Both the position numbers and the translations under genes were made by a program. Under the pieces are notes generated by a model. It was given only the letters and a program-made list of their open reading frames with translations. It was not told the DNA's origin and did no database searches. Positions 34,187 through 41,810 of a DNA stretch of 54,953 bases are shown here, piece after piece (within the stretch, counting starts at the first letter, position 1; every line of letters begins with the position of its first letter). The DNA is from an uncultured Alphaproteobacteria bacterium (GTDB lineage Bacteria; Pseudomonadota; Alphaproteobacteria; HIMB59). The stretch is from the NCBI GenBank assembly GCA_902529795.1, contig CABZXY010000003.1, positions 1 through 54,953 on the forward strand, written 5' to 3'.

Positions 34187-35074
34187 TTACTGAAGATTTA
34201 ATAGTTCTAGAACTTTTTGAACACTTCCCTCATGGTAGGAGGCGTGCTGAGGCTTCAATTCCAAATTTAAATTTAGATGGTCGGGAAAACTATTGTCAGT
34301 AAAAATTTTATCAAAATTAATATCACCCCATCCCAAAGGTAAATGCAGGTCGCCTAATCCATAAGAAACTTCCTCGGTGGAGTAATAGGGCTGAAACGTT
34401 TTTAATTTCCCAAAAGAGTCATGAATATGAACGTGTTCGGCATAAGGAGCAATCGCATTAATTTCAGAGAAAAAATCTAAATTTAGCCAATTGGAATTAA
34501 TATAAGCATGAGAGATGTCTAAACAGGCACGAAGATTTTTGTGATCAATTTTGCTAATTTGGTTGGAGAGCTCTGAAGGGGTGGGGCCGTAATGTTTAGG
34601 GGTTACACAAAATATGGTTTCTGTTGCAATTACAACATTATGTTTCTCGGCGTACTCAGCTAATTCACTATACGCATCTTGCTGTTGTGACATCAAAGAT
34701 TGGTAAACGTCTTTATTTTCAAAATCCTCAATCTTACAAATCCCAAAATGAGTAACTAGGTGTGAGGCATTAATTTCTGCTGAAACCTCGATATCTCTTT
34801 TAATAATTTCTTTGTGCATTTCGAGATGGTCCGTATCAAATAAATTGGCGGAGAGTTCACCATGAACGCTGTAATCTAATTCTTGGGATAACAGTGATTG
34901 CTTCAGTAATCTGAGTTCATTTTGATTGATTTTTTGTCCGACAATCACATTAGTTGAACAGATGGGCACCTCGATCGAGGTCACACCGAAACTTCTAACT
35001 CTTTCTATTTGTGAGTTAAAGGAGAGTATATTTTCTTTTTCACATTGAATCGTGAAACCTACTTTTTTAACCAT
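34187..35074 (-). CDS. TIM-barrel sugar-phosphate isomerase/epimerase family protein
   Basis: A 295-residue member of the xylose-isomerase-like/AP-endonuclease-2 fold. Conserved metal-site features are visible: HGELSANLFD, SHLVTHFGIC, IATETIFCVTPKHYGPTPSELS, ACLDISHAYIN and AEHVHIHDSFGK, then LPLGWGDINFDKIF and NLELKPQHASYHE at the end. These supply the His, Glu and Asp residues for two metals. The family includes sugar and inosose isomerases and endonuclease IV; the substrate cannot be told. It lies 59 bases downstream of an MFS transporter gene on the same strand, so import followed by isomerisation of one compound is likely. Confidence 0.8.
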   Translation of the reverse strand: MVKKVGFTIQCEKENILSFNSQIERVRSFGVTSIEVPICSTNVIVGQKINQNELRLLKQSLLSQELDYSVHGELSANLFDTDHLEMHKEIIKRDIEVSAEINASHLVTHFGICKIEDFENKDVYQSLMSQQQDAYSELAEYAEKHNVVIATETIFCVTPKHYGPTPSELSNQISKIDHKNLRACLDISHAYINSNWLNLDFFSEINAIAPYAEHVHIHDSFGKLKTFQPYYSTEEVSYGLGDLHLPLGWGDINFDKIFTDNSFPDHLNLNLELKPQHASYHEGSVQKVLELLNLQ

Positions 35075-35133
35075 TTAACAATGTTAATCAGTAATGTTAA
35101 ATTAGTGTGAATTTTCAATGAACTAAAAAAAAA

Positions 35134-36306
35134 TTATTTTTTTTTCTGATAAATAATGCTTATTAATTTATAAGTTCCAAGTGATGCGATAATTGTTAAA
35201 CACATCATTAATACGATTGTAATGTTGTATCCAAAAAATCCCCATAAAATAGATACAAGAAAAGGTCCCATCGCATAGGTGCTTATTCTTATACTGCTCA
35301 TGTATAGGGCCGTCTTTCCAAAATTTGTTGTTCCAAATATTTCTTTTTGAATGAGAGGAGAAATAATGGAGTCGATACCAAATATGGCCCCTTGAAGGCA
35401 CATATACAATATTGGTAAAAAAATAGCGGTTTCTGAAAATAGTAACATAATCAAACAAGCCACTAAAATAAATTCCCCAAAAAATCTAATATGGAGGTTT
35501 TTGATTTTTTTTGGAACAATATTGATAAGGACCCTCCCGGCCACTTGAGAGGGACCGAGTAAAGACATTATAAAGACTCCAAAGCTATTAGAATAATTTT
35601 TTTCAATTAGTATAGGGATTGTATGAGTGACTAGTGCAGCATGATTAAAGCCGATAAAGGTAATAGGGATCAAAATTAAATAAAATCGATAGTCTAAGTA
35701 AATTTTTTCATAATTGACATTCTCTACTCTTGTCACCTCAGGGAGTTTATTTTTTCGAATAAAATAGATACCCAAAAAATTACAAGGAATTCCAATTAAT
35801 AAAGCTATTAAAAAAAATATTTCGACTACAAATTTCCAGTCCCCCATTGTTAAAAGAAAACTACTTAATGGAAAGGTAATAGTACTTGCAAACCCAGCGA
35901 TGAGCGTAACAATCGTAATGTATTTTCTTGGATTATTTTGAATTCTAATCGTGAGAAACGAAAAACAAATATCATACCCAAGCCCCGCAGAACTCCAACC
36001 AATTAATATCCAAGAAAGAGCAAAAATATAAAAATTATCAAATGTAATTTGAAGAAAAAGCCCTATTAATAAAACAAATCCAGATATTGTCATTAAGATA
36101 TGAGTTTTATCTTGATCGAGGTATTTCCCAATAAAAGGGCTAGTTACCGCATGTAATAATAAGCCAAAGGTAAAAATCATAGTGAGAGTAGAAATAGGTT
36201 GAGTTAGAACGCTATTCCACTCCAATAGTAAAGACGGGAAGAGATACCACGTACATCCATAGAAAACTGTTTGGGCAACGCCCAATAATAAAGCAGGTAG
36301 AATCAT
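35134..36306 (-). CDS. MFS transporter (OxlT-like organic anion/sugar family)
   Basis: A 390-residue inner-membrane carrier of the major facilitator superfamily with about twelve helices. The first half holds the loop FGLLLHAVTSPFIGKYLDQDKT between helices 2 and 3, a relative of the MFS GxxxDxxGRR motif; the second half repeats it as LLGPSQVAGRVLINIVPKK. The start and first residues (MILPALLLGVAQTVFYGCT) resemble the OxlT/NarK-like branch. It is upstream of the isomerase gene and likely shares a transcript; its substrate may be a sugar acid or polyol. Divergent from the small hypothetical gene at 36353. Confidence 0.82.
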   Translation of the reverse strand: MILPALLLGVAQTVFYGCTWYLFPSLLLEWNSVLTQPISTLTMIFTFGLLLHAVTSPFIGKYLDQDKTHILMTISGFVLLIGLFLQITFDNFYIFALSWILIGWSSAGLGYDICFSFLTIRIQNNPRKYITIVTLIAGFASTITFPLSSFLLTMGDWKFVVEIFFLIALLIGIPCNFLGIYFIRKNKLPEVTRVENVNYEKIYLDYRFYLILIPITFIGFNHAALVTHTIPILIEKNYSNSFGVFIMSLLGPSQVAGRVLINIVPKKIKNLHIRFFGEFILVACLIMLLFSETAIFLPILYMCLQGAIFGIDSIISPLIQKEIFGTTNFGKTALYMSSIRISTYAMGPFLVSILWGFFGYNITIVLMMCLTIIASLGTYKLISIIYQKKK

Positions 36307-36352
36307 GGGATGTAATAAAACTTTAACTAACGTATGTGAATGTAATATTAAA

Positions 36353-36652
36353 ATGGTACCAAATATTTCTAGATTAACAAAAAATATTTTTGCCCTAGTT
36401 GTTTATGTAAAAAAAAGAAATGCCTTTTTAGGAATTGATGATCCTATTTATCATCAATTTAATGAAAAATTCATTCAAGACTTAATTAATAAGGACCAGT
36501 TTAATTTTCATAATTTAATATGGAATAAGCATGCAATTTTATTAAATGATTTAAATCACCCTCAATACTTTATAAAAGAATATTCAAATACAATGATATC
36601 TGTTATGACCGATGTATATTTATCAGGCTACAGACTTGATACAAAAACTTAA
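36353..36652 (+). CDS. Hypothetical protein, 99 residues
   Basis: Not recognised. Chosen start is the ATG at 36353; an earlier GTG- or ATG-type start at 36305 would overlap the divergent MFS start and adds a Cys-rich tail with no sense. The protein is basic to neutral, rich in Asn, Ile and Phe, with no signal peptide. HQFNEKFIQDLINK and LNDLNHPQYFIKEYSN look like amphipathic helices. It is followed by a 43-residue membrane-protein gene through a TAATG overlap, so the pair is translated together. The pairing suggests they act as a unit, of unknown purpose. Confidence 0.5.
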   Translation: MVPNISRLTKNIFALVVYVKKRNAFLGIDDPIYHQFNEKFIQDLINKDQFNFHNLIWNKHAILLNDLNHPQYFIKEYSNTMISVMTDVYLSGYRLDTKT

Positions 36653-36783
36653 TGATTTTTATTTCCCTAGCTCTTATTTTAGTTGGATTTGTATTAATGG
36701 AAATTATGTCAAGAAGAATAACTAAAATGGAGCTTGAAATGAGGAAGAACATGCAAAATCAAGAAAAATTAAATAAAAAATAG
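36652..36783 (+). CDS. Very small single-span membrane protein, 43 residues
   Basis: A short frame that starts inside the stop of the previous gene (TAATG at 36650-36654) and ends with TAG at 36781. The product has one membrane helix at the N terminus (MIFISLALILVGFVLMEIM), then a charged tail with repeated Met and Lys (SRRITKMELEMRKNMQNQEK) that would form a coiled or amphipathic helix on the inside face. Overlap with the upstream gene is the main support, as nothing is known of it. No homologue comes to mind. Confidence 0.5.
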   Translation: MIFISLALILVGFVLMEIMSRRITKMELEMRKNMQNQEKLNKK

Positions 36784-36855
36784 AAATTATCTAATTTCAT
36801 AAAAATTAAAACATTTGTAAATATTTTCTTAATATTTAAGTGTTACATCTATTTT

Positions 36856-37209
36856 ATGATAAGTTTTATAGATTATATTAAAGCATGGGTAGAAGCGATG
36901 GAGAACAAGAATCCCGAACAACTTGAATCTATTTTACATGATGAATTTCAATGGACTTCACATCACAAATCCTCCCTCCCGATGCAGGTCAGATCTAAAA
37001 AAGAAACTATTGCATGGTGTTTAGAAACAAAAGCAAAATTCCTCGATGCGAAACCACTTTACACAAATGATGACGTATTCGTATTTGTGCAAGATATCGT
37101 CCCACCTGAAGAAAAAAATTCTAAATTTGTGACTATGGATCTTGTAAAAATCAAAAACGATAAAATTCTCTCACATAATCATGTTCGTGGGATTCATCCT
37201 GAGAGTTAA
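36856..37209 (+). CDS. SnoaL-like/NTF2-fold protein
   Basis: A 117-residue protein with the length and pattern of the nuclear-transport-factor-2/SnoaL-like fold: a long N-terminal helix (YIKAWVEAMENKNPEQLESIL), then HDEFQWTSHHKSSLP and a beta-rich rest. It shares by eye an organisation with the protein at 39382-39720 (helix, HDE/DWQFT, 'TNDDVFVF'/'ENDDILVV' strand), suggesting two paralogues within 3 kb. Function (enzyme or binding) is unknown. It is preceded by a 72-base AT-rich gap that likely holds its promoter. Confidence 0.7.
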   Translation: MISFIDYIKAWVEAMENKNPEQLESILHDEFQWTSHHKSSLPMQVRSKKETIAWCLETKAKFLDAKPLYTNDDVFVFVQDIVPPEEKNSKFVTMDLVKIKNDKILSHNHVRGIHPES

Positions 37210-37228
37210 AATTAATATTTTTAAATAA

Positions 37229-37762
37229 TTGATAAAAAAAGGCGATAAAATAGGTGAAATAATTTTACCAGACTCTGAGGGTAATAATTTTCAGCTTACT
37301 AGCACTATTGGAAAAAAAGTCCTATTGACGTTTTATAGGCATGCTTCTTGTGCAATCTGCAACTTAAGAATTAATGAATTTATTAAGCGTTATGATGAAT
37401 TTGGTAATAAATTTACAATGGTAGGAATATTTCATGCACCTAGAGATTTTTTAAAAAAAAATATGAAAAAGCATAAACTTCCTTTTACTGTCTTAGCTGA
37501 TGAAAAATTTGAGTATTTTAAAAAATTTAATGTAGAAAAATCATATTTAAAACTGATTTTAGCCTTTATTCTCAAACCTCATAAGTTCTTCTTAGCAGGT
37601 TTAAAAGGTTACTTACCAGTTCAATTTAAAGGCTATCTCACAATAGTTCCTGTTGATGTCCTTATTGATGAAAATGGAATTGTAAAAGACGTCTATTATG
37701 GAAAAAGCGATATCGCCGATCACATGTCATTTGAAAAAATTAAGTCTTTTTCCAATAGTTAA
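37229..37762 (+). CDS. Peroxiredoxin/AhpC-TSA-like thioredoxin-fold protein
   Basis: A 177-residue redoxin-family protein. The opening IKKGDKIGEIILPDSEGNNF and LLTFYRHASCAICNLRINEF are typical of the AhpC-TSA class, with a C-x2-C redox pair (CAIC) in place of a single peroxidatic Cys. PFTVLADEKFEYFKKF and PVDVLIDENGIVKDVYYGKS complete the fold. It may reduce peroxides or act as a disulfide exchange factor. The start is TTG at 37229, 19 bases after the previous gene, with no ATG in range. A middle insert (LAFILKPHKFFLAGLKGYLPVQFKG) is long and hydrophobic, possibly membrane-touching. Confidence 0.75.
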   Translation: MIKKGDKIGEIILPDSEGNNFQLTSTIGKKVLLTFYRHASCAICNLRINEFIKRYDEFGNKFTMVGIFHAPRDFLKKNMKKHKLPFTVLADEKFEYFKKFNVEKSYLKLILAFILKPHKFFLAGLKGYLPVQFKGYLTIVPVDVLIDENGIVKDVYYGKSDIADHMSFEKIKSFSNS

Positions 37763-37777
37763 AAATATTAAAAATTT

Positions 37778-38011
37778 TTAAGATTTCTTTTTTTGGGTAG
37801 CCTTAGATGAAGACTTCTTTTTTTTTGTCACTTTTTTTTTGGGAGATGGGACTTTTGTTTTTTTCTTTTTGGCTTTTTGTTCTTTTGGTTTTTCTTCTAT
37901 TTGGGTATCACTGGGGGAAGAAACCTTTGGAGTTGACTTTCTATTTTTAATAAAAATCCAAAAAATGAAACCTACCAAGCCAACTATAACAATTAATAAT
38001 AAAGGATCCAT
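37778..38011 (-). CDS. Membrane-anchored lysine-rich small protein
   Basis: A 77-residue protein with one N-terminal membrane helix (about 4-20, LLLIVIVGLVGFIFWIF) and a long cytoplasmic tail that is mostly Lys with Ser, Thr and Pro (about 27 Lys). The tail resembles histone-H1-like repeats such as PKKKVTKKKK. Such a tail should bind DNA, RNA or anionic lipids, so tethering of the chromosome or ribosomes to the membrane is imaginable. No family is known to me. It is downstream of the small gene 38016-38147, 4 bases apart. Confidence 0.6.
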   Translation of the reverse strand: MDPLLLIVIVGLVGFIFWIFIKNRKSTPKVSSPSDTQIEEKPKEQKAKKKKTKVPSPKKKVTKKKKSSSKATQKKKS

Positions 38012-38015
38012 AGAT

Positions 38016-38147
38016 TTAGTTATGTAACTTTAAATTGAGAGAAATTATTTTTTTGAAATGTGGTGCAATGTATTTTTTAAAAGCTTTATAAGCAAAAAAT
38101 CCAAGTATACATCCAGATATTAAGGCTAGTGTTGTTCCGATGCACAT
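38016..38147 (-). CDS. Very small membrane protein, 43 residues
   Basis: An ATG at 38147 opens a 43-residue frame that ends with TAA at 38016. The N-terminal half is one hydrophobic helix with small residues every third or fourth place ([20 protein letters not shown]), followed by a basic tail ([12 protein letters not shown]). It precedes the lysine-rich membrane protein gene by 4 bases on the same strand, so the two could be co-transcribed. Too short for a firm call; spacing and composition are the evidence. Confidence 0.45.
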   Translation of the reverse strand: MCIGTTLALISGCILGFFAYKAFKKYIAPHFKKIISLNLKLHN

Positions 38148-38237
38148 CTTTTAAATTTACCATATTTAAAATTATTAAAAAGTTTAAGTGATGCTTTTAA
38201 TAAAAAATTCATAAAAAAAATTATATTAAATACAACC

Positions 38238-38882
38238 ATGACTAAGATAATAAAGAAAAAAGGCAATATTCATAAATTAGCTAAACTTACCAAAGTCAAA
38301 ATCGGTCAATGGAATGAGGTATGCGAGAGATCAGTAATTACTGACTCAGAAATTGGTGACTACTCTTATATAATGGAAGACTGTGATATTGCCAATACGA
38401 TCATTGGCAAATTTTGTTCTATCGCAAGAAATGTTAGAATTAATGCAAGTAATCACCCCACATGGCAAATTAGTCAACATCATTGGACCTATCGAACGGA
38501 GTCTTACAAGCTTGGAAAAGACGACAAGGATTTTTTTCAATGGAGAAAAAAAAATGCTGTAATTATTGGCAATGATGTATGGATTGGTCATGGCGCCATT
38601 ATTCTTCCAGGGGTAAAAATATCTGATGGAGCGGTTATTGCGGCCGGTGCTGTCGTCACTAAAGATGTTCCAGCATATAAAATAATTGGCGGCGTTCCAT
38701 CTAAAATTATCAAAGATAGATTTAGCCCGAAATACGTAAAAAAACTTCTCTCAATCGCGTATTGGGATTGGGATCGAAAAATTCTCAAAGCCAGATTGGC
38801 TGATATAAGAAAATTAAATATAGAGAGTTTTATTGATAAATATTACTTTCCAACAGATAAAGATATTAAGAAAACCCCTTGA
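38238..38882 (+). CDS. Hexapeptide acetyltransferase of the phosphonate-metabolism type
   Basis: Left-handed beta-helix acyltransferase, 214 residues, of the CatB/LbetaH group. Hexapeptide turns run from about residue 30 to 75 and again from 108 to 150 ([33 protein letters not shown]). The insert [20 protein letters not shown] and [10 protein letters not shown] is what I know from the family found in phn operons of alphaproteobacteria (phosphonate metabolism transferase, TIGR03308). It would N-acetylate aminoalkylphosphonates before C-P cleavage, a role like PhnO. It lies 4.5 kb from phnE2, outside the operon, which is unusual. Substrate is inferred. Confidence 0.8.
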   Translation: MTKIIKKKGNIHKLAKLTKVKIGQWNEVCERSVITDSEIGDYSYIMEDCDIANTIIGKFCSIARNVRINASNHPTWQISQHHWTYRTESYKLGKDDKDFFQWRKKNAVIIGNDVWIGHGAIILPGVKISDGAVIAAGAVVTKDVPAYKIIGGVPSKIIKDRFSPKYVKKLLSIAYWDWDRKILKARLADIRKLNIESFIDKYYFPTDKDIKKTP

Positions 38883-38940
38883 TTGGTTTCATGGACTTAA
38901 GAAATTGAATTTAACCACAATTTTTTTTGCTTCGTTCTTA

Positions 38941-39261
38941 CTAACGATTGTCACCGGAACCTGAGAGTTTCCCACGGTTCACTCTGTCTTGTAATTTGTC
39001 TATGTTTAATTTAGCAATAGACTCCAAATCCCAACCAATATCATCAGCCAATAAGCTGATATACCAGAGACAATCGCCAATTTCAGAGGCGATATCTTTA
39101 CTAACATCTTTAATTTCTGTTTTATCTCGGAGCACTTTTTTTACTTTGTTTGCAACTTCTCCTGCTTCACCTGCTAAACCTAGTGCCGGGTAAACCACTG
39201 CTTTATCTTTTGGGTATATCGCGGTGTTCTTCGCTTGAATTTGATACTCGTTTAATTTCAT
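38941..39261 (-). CDS. MazG-like nucleotide pyrophosphohydrolase
   Basis: A 106-residue single MazG domain, an all-alpha NTP pyrophosphatase that removes unusual or excess (d)NTPs. The metal-binding pattern is visible in GLAGEAGEVANKVKK (E..E) and ASEIGDCLWYISLLADD (E..D). The start ATG at 39261 has a GGAGAG ribosome site upstream; a TTG one codon earlier is less likely. It is a stand-alone gene. Its upstream gap (39262-39381) carries the hairpin that ends the next operon. Confidence 0.83.
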   Translation of the reverse strand: MKLNEYQIQAKNTAIYPKDKAVVYPALGLAGEAGEVANKVKKVLRDKTEIKDVSKDIASEIGDCLWYISLLADDIGWDLESIAKLNIDKLQDRVNRGKLSGSGDNR

Positions 39262-39347
39262 CAATTTAACTCTCCCTACATTGCTAAGACACTTGTTTTT
39301 GTATCATTCCGATTCATATAGATAATATCATCATTTTACTCTTAGAA

Positions 39348-39368
39348 GCCCATGATAGTTTCATGGGC
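39348..39368. terminator. Hairpin downstream of the three-gene barrel/SnoaL operon
   Basis: GCCCATGA (39348-39355) pairs perfectly with TCATGGGC (39361-39368) over a 5-base loop. It lies 13 bases after the stop of the SnoaL-like gene on the minus strand. The stem sequence almost equals the one at 23202-23220. No T-run follows, so it may be a weak or assisted terminator. Confidence 0.6.
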
Positions 39369-39381
39369 CTAAGATGAAAAT

Positions 39382-39720
39382 TTAGTTGGTAGATTTTAAT
39401 GGCGTAGCCCCAGATTCTGTTCTCCATAAAAGCCCATCCTTTTTTAGATGAACCATCATGACAGCTTCTCGGTCACCAGATGCAAAAGTAATGAAATCAT
39501 GAACCACAAGAATGTCATCATTTTCATATAAACATCGTGGGTTTTCTCTCTTCATGTTCTGCATGAACTCCTTCATTTCTTCTTCAGGGCTATCATCGGC
39601 TCGAGTGATGACTTTACCCGAAGAATGAAAAGTAAATTGCCAATCATCATGAAAACAGGATCTGTAAGTTTGCACGTCTTGTTCGCTCCATGATTTTGCT
39701 AATTTATCAAATAACATCAT
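39382..39720 (-). CDS. SnoaL-like/NTF2-fold protein
   Basis: A 112-residue protein with the SnoaL-like outline: helix FDKLAKSWSEQDVQTYRSCFHDDWQFTFHSSGKV, then beta-rich HDFITFASGDREAVMMVHLKKDGLLWRTE. It shares layout with 36856-37209. It is the third gene of a minus-strand set with two small alpha/beta-barrel proteins, 7 bases after the second, so all three are co-expressed. The set may degrade or detect a small molecule; no substrate can be named. Confidence 0.7.
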   Translation of the reverse strand: MMLFDKLAKSWSEQDVQTYRSCFHDDWQFTFHSSGKVITRADDSPEEEMKEFMQNMKRENPRCLYENDDILVVHDFITFASGDREAVMMVHLKKDGLLWRTESGATPLKSTN

Positions 39721-39727
39721 TTAACCC

Positions 39728-40015
39728 CTAGCTTTTGTGATGATTGAGGGTGACTGTTCCTACTTTAGTTTCAATCGATACCCTTGAGGATTCATCAATA
39801 CTCAACCTTTTTGCTCTTGCTTCATCTGCTTTTTGCATAGTTTGCTCATCAGGGTAAAGCGTCACTGCCATTACTGTGGTCTCATTGAGACGCGTAAATA
39901 AAAGCTGGGAGGCATCGGGAAATTCCTGTGGTGCATTATTGACATAGTCTTGCTCTCGAGTATCACAAGTCTCTTTAGTGTTCCATTCTATTGTAGTAAT
40001 TCTTGCTATTGCCAT
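39728..40015 (-). CDS. Small dimeric alpha/beta-barrel-like protein, 95 residues
   Basis: Not assigned with certainty. The 95-residue product opens MAIARITTIEWNTKETCDTRE and has the beta-alpha-beta-beta-alpha-beta feel of ABM-like ferredoxin barrels (strand ATITTIEW, helix EQDYVNNAPQ, strand LLFTRLNETTVMAVTLYPDE, helix KADEARAKRL). An ideal AGGAGG ribosome site precedes the ATG. It lies between genes 40029-40337 and 39382-39720, a 13-base and a 7-base gap. The same small size and strong ribosome sites suggest high expression of this set. Confidence 0.6.
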   Translation of the reverse strand: MAIARITTIEWNTKETCDTREQDYVNNAPQEFPDASQLLFTRLNETTVMAVTLYPDEQTMQKADEARAKRLSIDESSRVSIETKVGTVTLNHHKS

Positions 40016-40028
40016 TTTAGTTTCCTCC

Positions 40029-40337
40029 TTAGATTTCTATCAGCATTGTTTCTGGAAAGTTGGTAAACGCCGTATCTGCTATGGGTGTCATTTCCCCAGA
40101 CTCAACATCCACAACTTCTGCTCTTCGTTTGGTCAACTCTTCATCTGATTGAAATTTCTTTAAATGCTCCATGGACTCAAAGTGAATGATGGTATGTAAA
40201 ATTGTTGGATCATCCGCCTGAACTCCTGCAAAAATAAAGTTCATCCCATATTCTTTAATTTTATCACCACTGTCCCGAACCATATCTTTCCAATCTTGGA
40301 AATCTTTGATTAATGTAATTTTACCCTTTACTAGCAT
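40029..40337 (-). CDS. Small ferredoxin-like barrel protein (ABM/DUF3764-like)
   Basis: A 102-residue protein resembling antibiotic-biosynthesis-monooxygenase-like or DUF3764 folds: strand MLVKGKITLIKDF, helix WKDMVRDSGDKIKEYG, strand NFIFAGVQADDPTILHTIIHFESMEHLKKFQ, helix DEELTKRRAEV and a final strand. The AGGAGG ribosome site lies 6 bases before the ATG. It heads a minus-strand operon of three small genes. Monooxygenases of this class act without cofactor on polyketide-like or heme-like substrates; whether this one is an enzyme is unknown. Confidence 0.65.
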   Translation of the reverse strand: MLVKGKITLIKDFQDWKDMVRDSGDKIKEYGMNFIFAGVQADDPTILHTIIHFESMEHLKKFQSDEELTKRRAEVVDVESGEMTPIADTAFTNFPETMLIEI

Positions 40338-40500
40338 TGGTTTCCTCCTTTTTTAATTTGAAACTATTTTAGTTATTTATTCATCCTCATGAAAATAAAA
40401 TCTAAAGTTTCATAAAAAATTCATATTGCCTCGATTGCTGAAATATTGAATTAAGAGTTTTGGGCAAAACTGCTTTTAAGCATCTTTCGTATGTTTTTGT

Positions 40501-40872
40501 ATGTTTAAGTTAATTACAGCTCTTATGTTTTTCCCTGGAGTCCTTCTTTCAAATGAATTGATTTGCCATTCAAATAAAGATCGCAATGGACACTTGAGTT
40601 TTTCTTTCACATCAGAAGGCCTTTCGTTAAATTCGTGTGAAACCAAGCAACAAATCTGTAATTCTGTTGAGTTTAAACACCTTGAAAATCATACCTTTGA
40701 GACTTCAGGATCATTTATTTTTAACGGCAGCCAGTCGGAAACGCTTATTTTTGATGGAACTTTTGAAAATCTGATTGTGAAGACGGATTTCGCTCTGTCT
40801 CGATCTGGTGATCGCTTGAAATCAACCGACATTCAAGCCCAATTTGTTTGTCAAATAGCTAATTCCATTTAA
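40501..40872 (+). CDS. Secreted hypothetical protein, 123 residues
   Basis: Not recognised. A signal-like N terminus (about 1-17, ending LLS-NE) precedes a compact beta-rich mature part with five Cys (in LICHSN, LNSCETKQQICNS and FVCQIA), which would form disulfides in the periplasm. Repeating strands with phenylalanine, such as HLSFSFTSEG, TFETSGSFIFNG and ESLIFDGTF-like (ETLIFDGTFEN), suggest a beta-sandwich. The next gene starts 9 bases after the stop, so they share a transcript. Role unknown. Confidence 0.6.
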   Translation: MFKLITALMFFPGVLLSNELICHSNKDRNGHLSFSFTSEGLSLNSCETKQQICNSVEFKHLENHTFETSGSFIFNGSQSETLIFDGTFENLIVKTDFALSRSGDRLKSTDIQAQFVCQIANSI

Positions 40873-40881
40873 GATTTCTTC

Positions 40882-41778
40882 GTGCATATTTTCTATCATC
40901 CTGATTATGATATTCCTGTCCCGCCAACGCATCGATTTGTAGGCTCAAAGTTCTCTGATTTATATAATCACCTTCAAACTCAATCGTTTGCATCAAAATT
41001 AAAATTAGGCCAGCCAACTCCAGCTCCCATAGAGCGCATTACTCGAGCTCACTCCTCTTCGTATGTAGAAAAAGTATTAAGCAATGAGTTATCCAAAGAA
41101 GATCTTCGTCTTATTAATCTTCCTTGGTCCGAGCGACTTCGCAATCGTTCCTTTTTAGCTATTGAAGGTACCTACCTAACAGCAAGACAAGCTCTGAAGT
41201 CAGGAATTGCCTGTCATGTGGGAGGGGGAACGCATCATGCCCACCGCGATCACGGTTTGGGGTTTTGTGTTTTCAACGATTTGGGATATACCACCAAAAA
41301 TTTAATTGCTGAAGGCCATGTAGAAAAAGTTTTAATTCTCGACCTGGATGTTCATCAAGGGGACGGCACGATTGATATTTGCCAGGGTGACCCTCACATC
41401 TTTACTTGCTCTATTCACAGTGAGAGTAATTTTCCCTTTGAGAAAAAACAAGGTTGGATGGATATTGGCCTTCCTGCTGGAACAAAAGATGAGGTATATT
41501 TAGATACACTCAGTCAAACACTTCAATCAATTGAACGTTCTCTGACACCCGACCTTGTCTTATTTGATGCGGGAATTGACGTTTATACAGATGATGGATT
41601 AGGGAATTTAGAGCTTAGCATTGAGGGTATTCGAAAAAGAGATCAGTTAGTTTTGGAGCATTATCGAGGCAAGAATATTCCCATAGCCACAGTCATTGGT
41701 GGAGGCTATAGCAAAGACACTCAAGAACTAGCTCACCGACATGGTCTTATTTTTGAGTCAGCGATCAACTATTTATAG
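40882..41778 (+). CDS. Histone deacetylase-family hydrolase (acetoin-utilisation/APAH type)
   Basis: A 298-residue zinc hydrolase of the arginase/deacetylase fold. Catalytic features: HVGGGTHHAHRDHGLGFCVFNDLG (the His pair and nearby Asp), LDLDVHQGDGT (zinc D and H), FDAGIDVYTDDGLGNLELS (zinc Asp) and VIGGGY. In bacteria this family deacetylates small molecules such as acetylpolyamines or acts on acetoin metabolism; class IV-like members are close. The start is GTG at 40882 and the preceding gene ends 9 bases before it. Substrate uncertain. Confidence 0.86.
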   Translation: MHIFYHPDYDIPVPPTHRFVGSKFSDLYNHLQTQSFASKLKLGQPTPAPIERITRAHSSSYVEKVLSNELSKEDLRLINLPWSERLRNRSFLAIEGTYLTARQALKSGIACHVGGGTHHAHRDHGLGFCVFNDLGYTTKNLIAEGHVEKVLILDLDVHQGDGTIDICQGDPHIFTCSIHSESNFPFEKKQGWMDIGLPAGTKDEVYLDTLSQTLQSIERSLTPDLVLFDAGIDVYTDDGLGNLELSIEGIRKRDQLVLEHYRGKNIPIATVIGGGYSKDTQELAHRHGLIFESAINYL

Positions 41779-41810
41779 TTTCTCTATTTTTCAGTAAGAT
41801 AGAAATACCA

